64,000 nucleotides of DNA, from NCBI GenBank assembly GCA_024998685.1, contig JACOEH010000017.1, forward strand, positions 1-64,000, read 5' to 3'. The stretch is from Nitrospira sp. GTDB lineage: Bacteria; Nitrospirota; Nitrospiria; Nitrospirales; Nitrospiraceae. Below are positions 25,521 through 32,640 of this stretch, in pieces. Numbering within the stretch: the first letter of the stretch is position 1; each line of letters opens with the position of its first letter. A model generated the notes under the pieces. That model worked only from the letters and a program-made list of their open reading frames with translations, had not been told where the DNA came from and made no database searches. The position numbers and the translations under genes are program-made.

Positions 25521-26012
25521 ATGCTGACCTGCGGCTGTGGTCGATGGATGCATACGGAAGGAATTGAAGAACATGACGGTGAAAGTGGTGCCCCGCAATG
25601 GTTCATCCGATCGGAATGCAAAGGCTGTGGTCTGAAAGTCGGAGCCGACGTGCCGGAGGGGCAGACGCATGGACTTGTGGATCGATTGATGTGGACTGAT
25701 GAGGCCTTGCACCGGCTGGATCGTCTCCCGCCCTATGTGGCAACTCTCCTTCAGAAGGACGTTGAACAAGATGTTCGTCAACGTGATTCCCTGGTGGTCT
25801 CTTACGATGCGTTATTGCGTCCCAAAATCGGTGAGCGAATTGAATGGGAGCCTGAGGCGGAGCGGCGGTTGGAAAGAGTACCGGCTCCGGTCCGCGCCAT
25901 GGCCAGAATCGAACTTGAGCGCACGGCTGCGGATCGCGGATTGTCTCGTATCACCGTGTCTCTGATGGAAGAAGTGAAGGCGAAATACTTTGGAATGGGT
26001 GCTTCAAAATAG
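25521..26012 (+). CDS. Protein with two PCP-reductase-like domains and a Cys-rich N-terminus
   Basis: A 163-residue soluble protein. The N-terminus (about 1-45) has Cys4, Cys6 and a CxxC (CKGCG), a likely zinc or redox knuckle. Two copies of the small helical PCP_red domain follow: WTDEALHRLDRLPPYVATLL (about 58-100) and WEPEAERRLERVPAPVRAMA (about 111-160), both ending in a 'I/VxVxLxEEVKAKYF'-like helix in the second copy. This domain is known from the C-terminus of the light-independent protochlorophyllide reductase subunit B, yet occurs alone in non-photosynthetic bacteria. The role beside an oxidase block is unknown. Confidence 0.7.
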   Translation: MLTCGCGRWMHTEGIEEHDGESGAPQWFIRSECKGCGLKVGADVPEGQTHGLVDRLMWTDEALHRLDRLPPYVATLLQKDVEQDVRQRDSLVVSYDALLRPKIGERIEWEPEAERRLERVPAPVRAMARIELERTAADRGLSRITVSLMEEVKAKYFGMGASK

Positions 26013-26016
26013 TAAC

Positions 26017-26040
26017 GAGTGCTGAGGACTGAGTGCTGAG
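26017..26040. repeat. Short direct repeat in intergenic sequence
   Basis: GAGTGCTGAG occurs at 26017-26026 and again at 26031-26040. A partly complementary 'ctcagtccacagtcctgct' follows at about 26077-26096. It resembles the simple 'ctcagcactcagt' type of intergenic repeat seen in many bacterial genomes. Confidence 0.5.
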
Positions 26041-26112
26041 AAGGAGAGAAGAAATGAAACGAATTATTTTTCCGGCTCAGTCCACAGTCCTGCTGCCTTA
26101 GTCCTGGACATT

Positions 26113-27180
26113 ATGTTGCACCGGATGGCCTTGCGGGTTCTTCCGAGTTTAAGTTTGGCGGTCACGGAAGAGACCGTGCGCAAGCAGAAACGGATCGTGA
26201 TGTTTGTTCCCGGACTGATCGCGTTCGGGGTGTATCGTCTCGTCAAGCATCTCGTTCCAATCGCAGATCCCCTTGTATTGTTGACCGTCAGTAGCTTGTT
26301 GGCAACGGTCACCTCGGTCCTGGCCTATCGGGTTGGTCGGTCTGCCCCGTGGTCCGTCATCGTCCGCCAAGATGGAGCGCGTCTCCTGAGCTGGCTTGCC
26401 GGATGGATCGGAGCCGTGTATGGCATTCAGCTCTCGTTGTTGGTGCTGACCCTGTTATGGGTCATGAATTACGATTATCTTCAACATCCTGATGGGCCGG
26501 CCATGATGGCGATCATCATCTCCTGTACGGCTGTCGCGCGGGACGCATTTGAAATCGGACACGTGCGCAAGCTTTCCATATTGGGACGGCCGTTTCTCAC
26601 GTTCCCTGATGGAGAGCAGTTCCGTTTGTTGGTACAGCGTAGGGCTCGGCAATTGGGACCCTGGATCCTGGCGGGTCTTGGTATAGGTGCGATCGCCTCG
26701 TTGTCGGGAATGGCCATCACAGATGTTCAAGGAGCCGCACTGGCTCAATTGTTGAGCGTGACGGTCCTCGGCGGTGGTCTGACGCTCTGCGCCTATTTTG
26801 ACGGACTCTATCCATCTAGGTCATGGGCCCATACGCTCCGGCAGACCGCGCCGAGTGAACTATTGAAATATTGGTGGTGGCCTGGGATGGCTTTTGCCTC
26901 AACCTATTATCTCGTGACGATGGGACTGTTGTTGTTTGTCGTGAGGCAACCGATGATTACGCCGGGCTCAGCCGCCATGATGGGCGCGCTGGTTACGGCA
27001 ATGATGGGTTTGTACGGATACTATCTGGGTGATCGCCGTCATGTGGAAGATGAACAGGCCCCACAACTATCGAGTGGAATGCTACGTTGCCCGTTTGTGA
27101 TGGGGATTCTTGGAAAGACGGTCAGAACTGACGGTGCGGCCGGAGAGTTAGTACTCGGCAAGACCGGAACGAAGGGGTAG
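26113..27180 (+). CDS. Multi-spanning membrane protein of unknown function
   Basis: A 355-residue membrane protein with about eight predicted helices, for example 'LLSWLAGWIGAVYGIQLSLL' and 'ALVTAMMGLYGYYLGDRRHV'. No family is recognised. A soluble loop near residues 140-175 contains 'DAFEIGHVRKLSILGRPF'. It ends four bases before the bd-like subunit starts, so it is very likely co-translated with it and may be an accessory subunit or assembly factor. No haem or metal motif is obvious. Confidence 0.65.
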   Translation: MLHRMALRVLPSLSLAVTEETVRKQKRIVMFVPGLIAFGVYRLVKHLVPIADPLVLLTVSSLLATVTSVLAYRVGRSAPWSVIVRQDGARLLSWLAGWIGAVYGIQLSLLVLTLLWVMNYDYLQHPDGPAMMAIIISCTAVARDAFEIGHVRKLSILGRPFLTFPDGEQFRLLVQRRARQLGPWILAGLGIGAIASLSGMAITDVQGAALAQLLSVTVLGGGLTLCAYFDGLYPSRSWAHTLRQTAPSELLKYWWWPGMAFASTYYLVTMGLLLFVVRQPMITPGSAAMMGALVTAMMGLYGYYLGDRRHVEDEQAPQLSSGMLRCPFVMGILGKTVRTDGAAGELVLGKTGTKG

Positions 27181-27184
27181 ATGT

Positions 27185-29047
27185 ATGGGGCAAGGATTCA
27201 GGTTGAAGCGTTTCGCGATCGGTATCGTGATGGTCGCGATCGCCATTGGATGCTCGTGGAACGGGCTCAATCTCGCGTTTGCGGAATCGTCGACGGATGT
27301 GTACTTCGGCACTGAGGGAACTCCGCAGGGACCGGCGGCTCCCACTCCTCATGAAACGGTCTATCCGCGCATCGGCTCGTTAGACAGTCGGCTGTTGGTA
27401 TGGTTTGTGACACAGCAACATACCTATTTCGGAGGATTCGTCCTCGCCCTTCCCTTATTTTGCGCGTTGCTCGAGTTCCTTGGGTTAGTCACCAAAAAGC
27501 CGGCCTTGGCGCTTCGTTACGATGGTCTGGCGAGAGATCTCGCGAAGGTGGCGGTCTTGGCGCTGTCGGTCACGGCGCTCATCGGCAGCGTGATGCTGAC
27601 GATGTTCATCACGCTGTACCCCAGTTTTATGACGTATATGGGCGGGACGTTCAAGGGCTTCATGCCGGTCTACGCCGCCGTGTTCCTCGGGGAGACGCTG
27701 CTGCTGATCGTCTATTACTACGGTTGGAATCGGATGACGGACCGGGGCATGAAGTGGATCCACGCCGCGATCGGCATCCTAACGAACATTGTGGGGACCC
27801 TGCTATTGGTGATGGTGAATGCCTGGTCGGCCTTCATGATGGCACCTGCCGGAGTGGATGCGCAGGGGCGGTTCTTGGGAAATGCCTGGCATCTGCTGCA
27901 CTCTGCGCTCTGGAACCCTCTGAACGTCCATCGATTCCTGGCTGACATTATGTCCGGCGGGGCGGTGGTGCTGGCCTATGCCTGTTATCGGTTTTTTACC
28001 AGCAAGACCGACGAGGAGCGAGCCTATTTCGATTGGGTCGGGTATGTCTTTCTGTTTGTCACCGTCTGCGCGCTCATACCCATGCCCATTGCCGGCTACT
28101 GGCTGATGAAGTCAGTGTTTGTGTTTCGCCAAACCATGGGTGTGACCATGATGGGTGGACTGCTCACGTGGCTGTTCGTGGTTCAGGCTCTCCTCATCGG
28201 TGTCCTGTTCTTGGGAATCAACTACTATCTCTGGCAAAGTATGGCACGGATCAACGGGGGCGAGCGCTATCAGCCGTATTATCAATTTCTGCTGGGTGTA
28301 TTGATGTTGGCCCTCTTTATTTGGCTGACACCGCACACCTTGTTGATGTCTGGGAGCGAAGTGAAAGCAATGGGAGGCGCCCAGCATCCCGTCGTCGGCA
28401 ATTACGGAGTCATGTCGGCCAAAAATGGTGCCGTCAACATCCTGATCCTCGTCACTGCCCTCAGCTTTTTGTACTATCGCCGAGCGAATCGAACCATGAC
28501 CATTTCATGGGTCAGGACTGGAAACATGCTCATCACGGTCCTGTACGTGGTCGGCGCTTTGAACGTCATCTGGTTGTCGGTCTATGGGTTCTACTTGCCG
28601 GCGAAAATACGCGTCGGTCTTTCATTCCCACAAGCGTTCACGACCTTGACGGTGATTGTGGCCGGCATCATCATCAACCGCTTGATGCTGAGAAGATCGA
28701 CGGTTCGCGGTGCGATTCAATGGGGGAAAATTCCGGTGCGCGGCATGGTCGGATTGTTCGGGTTAGCGGCATCCTTTAGTTGGGTGATGGGGTTGATGGG
28801 GTACATTCGTTCGTCGGGACGCTTGTCTTGGCATGTCAGTGAAGTAATGGCCGACGTCTCACCATGGGCCTTCACTCCAGACCTCCAATTTGCCACGAAA
28901 ATGGTGACGCTGAACATGGTGGTATTCTGGACGGCGGTGTTTGCTTTGTTCTGGATGTGCCAGCGCGGACAGCAACCGGTGATGGATGAAGAATTTCGAG
29001 AGAAGCAGGTTCCACTGCTTGCACCGGTTCCGTCTCAAGAAACATAG
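27185..29047 (+). CDS. Cytochrome bd-like oxidase subunit I homologue (copy 1)
   Basis: A 620-residue membrane protein with an N-terminal signal-like helix and about 14 further helices. It is distantly related to CydA: 'VTQQHTYFGGFVLALPLF' matches the region of the first haem ligand, and further conserved His lie in 'WHLLHSALWNPLNVHRFL', 'TPHTLLM' and 'GGAQHPVVGNYGVMSAKNG'. The quinol-binding GWxxxExGRQPW motif of true CydA is absent, and no cydB gene is nearby. Such bd-like proteins are a recognised feature of Nitrospira and are candidates for the terminal oxidase or a related haem protein. The second copy lies at 32641. Confidence 0.75.
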   Translation: MGQGFRLKRFAIGIVMVAIAIGCSWNGLNLAFAESSTDVYFGTEGTPQGPAAPTPHETVYPRIGSLDSRLLVWFVTQQHTYFGGFVLALPLFCALLEFLGLVTKKPALALRYDGLARDLAKVAVLALSVTALIGSVMLTMFITLYPSFMTYMGGTFKGFMPVYAAVFLGETLLLIVYYYGWNRMTDRGMKWIHAAIGILTNIVGTLLLVMVNAWSAFMMAPAGVDAQGRFLGNAWHLLHSALWNPLNVHRFLADIMSGGAVVLAYACYRFFTSKTDEERAYFDWVGYVFLFVTVCALIPMPIAGYWLMKSVFVFRQTMGVTMMGGLLTWLFVVQALLIGVLFLGINYYLWQSMARINGGERYQPYYQFLLGVLMLALFIWLTPHTLLMSGSEVKAMGGAQHPVVGNYGVMSAKNGAVNILILVTALSFLYYRRANRTMTISWVRTGNMLITVLYVVGALNVIWLSVYGFYLPAKIRVGLSFPQAFTTLTVIVAGIIINRLMLRRSTVRGAIQWGKIPVRGMVGLFGLAASFSWVMGLMGYIRSSGRLSWHVSEVMADVSPWAFTPDLQFATKMVTLNMVVFWTAVFALFWMCQRGQQPVMDEEFREKQVPLLAPVPSQET

Positions 29048-29054
29048 AAAGGGA

Positions 29055-29717
29055 ATGAAGGATATGAGGTGTCGGGTTCTTCGTTGTGCGGCAGTTGTTC
29101 TCAGCCTGCCGATGAGTATTGTTATGTGGCAGCCATCCGTGTTTGCCCAAGGGCAACCGTTAGTCCTGGAGGATTTTCAAGCGAAGGAAGCGGATGGGTT
29201 TCCTTCTCTGTGGGATCATGAGAATCAACGAAGCCAATCAAAAGGCCGGGAAGCTTATAAGGTGCGGTCCGAGAACGGAGCAAACTTTTTGTCCGCGATG
29301 GATGCAGGCCAGCGGATTAAAAAGAAGAAGATCGACTGGGATCCCAAGGCCTATCCCATCCTGACATGGCGGTGGCGCCTGAATAAGGCGGTACCGGGAA
29401 CGGAGCCTCTCGCCGCCGTCTATGCCTCGCTCGACACCGATCTCCTGTTTATTCCGGTTTTTACGAAATATGTGTGGAGCGGGTCGAAACCGGAGGGGAC
29501 CGTGACGGAAGGCGGCATGTTCAGCGGCTCCGAGATCGTCGTGCAGACTGGGACAAAGGAGGTCGGACAGTGGTTTGAGGAACGGGTGAATGTGTACGAA
29601 GACTTCAAGCGAATTCATCAGCATGAGCCGGCGGAGAAGGCATGGGGAATCTCCATTATCGCGGCACCTGGTGTTGAGATCGATTTTGGTCCGCTGATTG
29701 CGACTCCCCTCAAGTAG
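29055..29717 (+). CDS. Secreted DUF3047 protein
   Basis: Taken from ATG 29055, eight bases after the bd-like gene, giving 220 residues; ATG 29064 is an alternative. A signal peptide (RCAAVVLSLPMSIVMWQ ending FAQG) precedes a DUF3047 domain recognised by 'YPILTWRWRLNKAVPG', 'LAAVYASLDTDLLF' and 'VNVYEDFKRIHQHEP'. DUF3047 proteins are beta-sandwich periplasmic proteins of unknown function. Its position directly after the oxidase-like gene suggests a periplasmic part or assembly partner. Confidence 0.65.
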   Translation: MKDMRCRVLRCAAVVLSLPMSIVMWQPSVFAQGQPLVLEDFQAKEADGFPSLWDHENQRSQSKGREAYKVRSENGANFLSAMDAGQRIKKKKIDWDPKAYPILTWRWRLNKAVPGTEPLAAVYASLDTDLLFIPVFTKYVWSGSKPEGTVTEGGMFSGSEIVVQTGTKEVGQWFEERVNVYEDFKRIHQHEPAEKAWGISIIAAPGVEIDFGPLIATPLK

Positions 29718-29769
29718 GGATGTGTCTTGCCCCGCTCTGCATATGAAACTCTGCCTCTGAAAGATCAAT

Positions 29770-30135
29770 GTGGTGGCAAGAGAAAAGGCATTTGACATCG
29801 CACTAGGGATAACCGTGATGGGTACGGTCGGTACTCTGATCGGGATGACCATGGGTGGTGGGCTAATGCCGGTCGCCATCCTGGCGGGGATTATTCTTGG
29901 CATCGTCATCGGCTTTCTCGGTGGACGTCGATTTCTCATCAGTATCCTGATCGGGGCGGCGCTGGGAGGCATGCTGGCCTGGATGCTGGCAGATGTTGAT
30001 TGGATCTGGGTCGGCGCAGGTGCGGGAGCCGCCATGGGTGGATTCCTTGGCGTCCAAATATCAATGTTGCTCGATGTGCGTGCCGCCAAGAAGGCGGCAT
30101 CGGAAAAGGGTGAGACATCGGCATCCTATCGGTAA
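29770..30135 (+). CDS. Small glycine-rich membrane protein
   Basis: A 121-residue protein with three to four hydrophobic helices rich in Gly-Met and Gly-Ala ('[21 protein letters not shown]', '[15 protein letters not shown]') and a short basic tail. The GTG start at 29770 reads [12 protein letters not shown]. The Gly-rich helices suggest tight helix packing or oligomers. No family recognised. It ends three bases before the next frame, within the oxidase block. Confidence 0.5.
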   Translation: MVAREKAFDIALGITVMGTVGTLIGMTMGGGLMPVAILAGIILGIVIGFLGGRRFLISILIGAALGGMLAWMLADVDWIWVGAGAGAAMGGFLGVQISMLLDVRAAKKAASEKGETSASYR

Positions 30136-30138
30136 TTC

Positions 30139-31077
30139 GTGCGGGTTGTAGAGGTGTCCGTGGAAAACAAGGGCGTTTTAGTCGGATCCATCGTTTTTGT
30201 GTTTGCATCGTTTTTTCTCATGATCGGCCTGCTGGCTTATGAGTCTTATAAAGCAAAGCAAATGAAACAGCTGGCCGTATCAGTGAAGTCGGAAGCTCGA
30301 CCGACGGTGAGCAGTCTGTCCGTTCACGATTTCTCGATGTATAAGACAAAAATCGGAGATGAGGGTCGGGAAATGGTGCAGATCCCCGAAGGCCCTTTTA
30401 CGATGGGAAGCAATGAAGGGGATCCGGATGAGGCTCCTGAGCATCAAGTGTATCTTAAGGGATTCTATCTCGACCAAAAAGAAGTCACCCAAGAGGAATA
30501 TATGCGGTTCGCGAAGATGACCAAGCGCGCTATGCCGCGAATCGAGGTGTTTGACGACGATCAGTCAAAAGTTTTGAAGCCGGAATTGGCTGCCATGAGT
30601 GTTTCCTGGGACGAGGCGACCGCCTACTGCAAGTGGGCTGGCAAGCGACTTCCGACGGAAGCGGAATGGGAGAAGGCCGGTCGTGGCGAAAGCAAAAAAA
30701 AATATCCGTGGGGGAACGAATTCGTCACCAACGCCGCCAATGTGGATGGCAGTGAGGATGGGTATAAATATCTCGCTCCCCCAGGATCCTTCGATGCAGG
30801 ACGGAGTCCCTACGGCCTGTATGACATGACGGGGAACGTAGCGGAATGGGTGGAGGATTCATACAGCGAACACTACTACCAGAAATCACCGTTTCGTGAT
30901 CCCAAGGGGCCGGAGAACGCGGACCTCAAAGTTGTGCGCGGCGGCTCATGGCGGGAAACCGAACACAATGCGAGACTGTCAAAGCGATTTACGGCCAAAC
31001 ATTGGCGGGCGGATGTGACGATCGGCATTCGTTGCGCGAGCGATCTGGATCAAGCCGGAAGTAGTCCTGCGTCATAA
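30139..31077 (+). CDS. Membrane-anchored FGE-sulfatase-fold (SUMF1-like) protein without catalytic cysteines (1)
   Basis: A 312-residue product from GTG 30139; GTG 30157 is an alternative. One N-terminal helix (VGSIVFVFASFFLMIGLLAY) anchors a formylglycine-generating-enzyme-type domain from about 75 to 305: 'MVQIPEGPFTMGSNEGDPDE', 'SWDEATAYCKWAGKRLPTEA', 'YGLYDMTGNVAEWVEDSY' and 'VVRGGSW'. In true FGE the last motif continues with two copper-binding cysteines; here it reads RGGSWRETEHNARLSKR and has none. So it is probably not a formylglycine oxidase but a structural or ligand-binding relative, exposed to the periplasm. Pairs with the next gene. Confidence 0.8.
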   Translation: MRVVEVSVENKGVLVGSIVFVFASFFLMIGLLAYESYKAKQMKQLAVSVKSEARPTVSSLSVHDFSMYKTKIGDEGREMVQIPEGPFTMGSNEGDPDEAPEHQVYLKGFYLDQKEVTQEEYMRFAKMTKRAMPRIEVFDDDQSKVLKPELAAMSVSWDEATAYCKWAGKRLPTEAEWEKAGRGESKKKYPWGNEFVTNAANVDGSEDGYKYLAPPGSFDAGRSPYGLYDMTGNVAEWVEDSYSEHYYQKSPFRDPKGPENADLKVVRGGSWRETEHNARLSKRFTAKHWRADVTIGIRCASDLDQAGSSPAS

Positions 31078-31083
31078 GCTGGT

Positions 31084-31983
31084 ATGCTGGAAACCAAGTT
31101 CAAGGTGGTTTTCTTGCTTGTCGTGTTGGCCTGTGCCGCTATGCCCATCGTTGCTATTTTACGAGGGACTACCCTCACGCCATATGAAGAGCCGGTGTCA
31201 GGAGCCGGTTCTGATGTTGAACCGACATCAGAGACCGCTTCTGGAGAGGAGCCTATTCAGGATGAGATGGTGACGATTCCGGCGGGGCCGTTCATTCGTG
31301 GAACTGAGGGCGGAGGGTTCGATGAGCAACCACAGAGAACCATCTACTTGGATGCGTTTTCTATCGATCGGTATGAAGTGACGAATCATCACTATCAGCA
31401 GTTCGTCCTGGCGACCGGCCATCGGAAGCCAGGATTACCTGCGCGTTACGCCAAGAGCGGTGGAAAGACGAAAGGAACAAATCAGCCGGTCGTCTATGTG
31501 TCGTGGGATGATGCGACGGAGTATTGCCGCTGGAAGGGGAAGCGACTTCCGACGGAAGCGGAATGGGAAAAGGCGATGCGGGGTAGTGACGGAAGGCTCT
31601 GGCCATGGGGGAACAAAGAACAGGCCAATGGCGCCAACTGGGCCCGAGTGCAGGATGGGTATGAGGTATCGGCCTCTGTGGGAAGTTTTCAGGCTGACAA
31701 AAGCCCTTATGGAGTGATGGACGGAGCGGGCAACGTCATCGAGTGGGTAAACGATTGGTATGATGAAACATACTACAAGAGTTCGTCTGAACAGAACCCA
31801 CCGAGTCCTGAGTATGGTACCTATCGAGTGCTTCGTGGCGGAGGTTATACGACGACCGGAGGAGATATTCGAATCACTAGTCGAAGCAAGATGATGCCGG
31901 ATTTTCGAGATGAGACCATCGGGTTTCGCTGTGCAGTTTCGGAGACCGGAATGAATGAAGAGGGAAAGAAGAAAACGGGATGA
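31084..31983 (+). CDS. FGE-sulfatase-fold (SUMF1-like) protein without catalytic cysteines (2)
   Basis: A 299-residue paralogue of the preceding gene, six bases downstream. One N-terminal hydrophobic helix or signal (VVFLLVVLACAAMPIVAI) is followed by an acidic linker and the domain: 'MVTIPAGPFIRGTEGGGFDE', 'SWDDATEYCRWKGKRLPTEA', 'YGVMDGAGNVIEWVNDWY' and RVLRGGGYTTTGGDIRITSR. The catalytic cysteine positions are again missing. The pair may form a heterodimer serving the neighbouring oxidase-like complex; this is inference from position. Confidence 0.8.
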   Translation: MLETKFKVVFLLVVLACAAMPIVAILRGTTLTPYEEPVSGAGSDVEPTSETASGEEPIQDEMVTIPAGPFIRGTEGGGFDEQPQRTIYLDAFSIDRYEVTNHHYQQFVLATGHRKPGLPARYAKSGGKTKGTNQPVVYVSWDDATEYCRWKGKRLPTEAEWEKAMRGSDGRLWPWGNKEQANGANWARVQDGYEVSASVGSFQADKSPYGVMDGAGNVIEWVNDWYDETYYKSSSEQNPPSPEYGTYRVLRGGGYTTTGGDIRITSRSKMMPDFRDETIGFRCAVSETGMNEEGKKKTG

Positions 31984-31985
31984 GT

Positions 31986-32090
31986 TTACAGAAAATCAAA
32001 GTAGTAGAGAATCAAAAACACGGCCAAAATGATATTGACAACCATTCCGGCCAAAACTATAATGTCAAACACTTTTGAGTTTTTTGTCAC
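31986..32090 (-). CDS. Very small membrane protein (34 aa), minus strand
   Basis: A GTG at 32088-32090, preceded at five bases by AGGAG, opens a 34-residue frame that is a single membrane helix: MTKNSKVFDIIVLAGM, then about 15 hydrophobic residues and the end YYFDFL. Its stop lies three bases beyond the end of the converging FGE-like gene. The strong ribosome-binding site and clean helix make it more than a chance frame. It resembles the short single-helix subunits of terminal oxidases in size only; no homologue is recognised. Confidence 0.5.
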   Translation of the reverse strand: MTKNSKVFDIIVLAGMVVNIILAVFLILYYFDFL

Positions 32091-32222
32091 GGGTTCTCCT
32101 ATTTGATTAGCCCGCAAGCGACAAAATTTGATAACACAGGATGGGATGTCTGTCAAGAAACTGTATTTTTTGGATGTCTCATGATTCTATATTCTATTTC
32201 TTGAAACAGGAGTAATGGGACG

Positions 32223-32345
32223 ATGGCAACGGCTACACCTGACAGCGAAATAAAGATAAAAATCGGCAAGATGATTTTTTACATCACCTGTGCCGTCGGA
32301 CTATGGTTTTTCTACTGGTTTGCTGGAATCCAATGTCCCTGCTGA
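32223..32345 (+). CDS. Very small membrane protein (40 aa) with C-terminal CPC
   Basis: ATG 32223 with ACAGGAG upstream opens a 40-residue frame: a charged N-terminus (MATATPDSEIKIKIGK), one hydrophobic helix (MIFYITCAVGLWFFYWFAG) and the ending IQCPC. The CPC end could bind metal or form a disulfide. It sits in the otherwise gene-poor 650 bases before the second bd-like gene. A small accessory subunit is a reasonable inference. Confidence 0.6.
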   Translation: MATATPDSEIKIKIGKMIFYITCAVGLWFFYWFAGIQCPC

Positions 32346-32428
32346 GATCGTGAATCTCGCCTAAACCACAGGGCTCTGGTTCGCAGTTCAATCAACAGAT
32401 GGCCAGGTAAGCAGAGGAGAAGAGCGAA

Positions 32429-32560
32429 ATGAGTGCGTTGAATAATCCTGTCATTGCAGTGATTGTCTCTCTTGTTATTGCTGTCGGCTATTTTACGTTT
32501 GTTGACCATTATTTAATGGATATGCAGGGGCTCGACTACTGGTACCTGTTCCGCAAGTAA
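32429..32560 (+). CDS. Very small membrane protein (43 aa)
   Basis: ATG 32429 with AGAGGAGAAGAG upstream opens a 43-residue frame: MSALNNPVIAVIVSLVIAVG forms one helix, followed by 'YFTFVDHYLMDMQGLDYWYL' and a basic end FRK. It lies 80 bases before the second bd-like gene, which has its own ribosome-binding site. The layout fits a CydX-like small subunit, but the sequence is not a recognisable CydX. Together with the 40-aa gene it forms a tandem pair. Confidence 0.6.
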   Translation: MSALNNPVIAVIVSLVIAVGYFTFVDHYLMDMQGLDYWYLFRK

Positions 32561-32640
32561 GTCTGCGAGGTGGAGGGTAGTAGTCGGGTCATCTGGTCAG
32601 GTTGTAACTTTTAACGGAAGCGTATCTAGGGAGGTATTCC

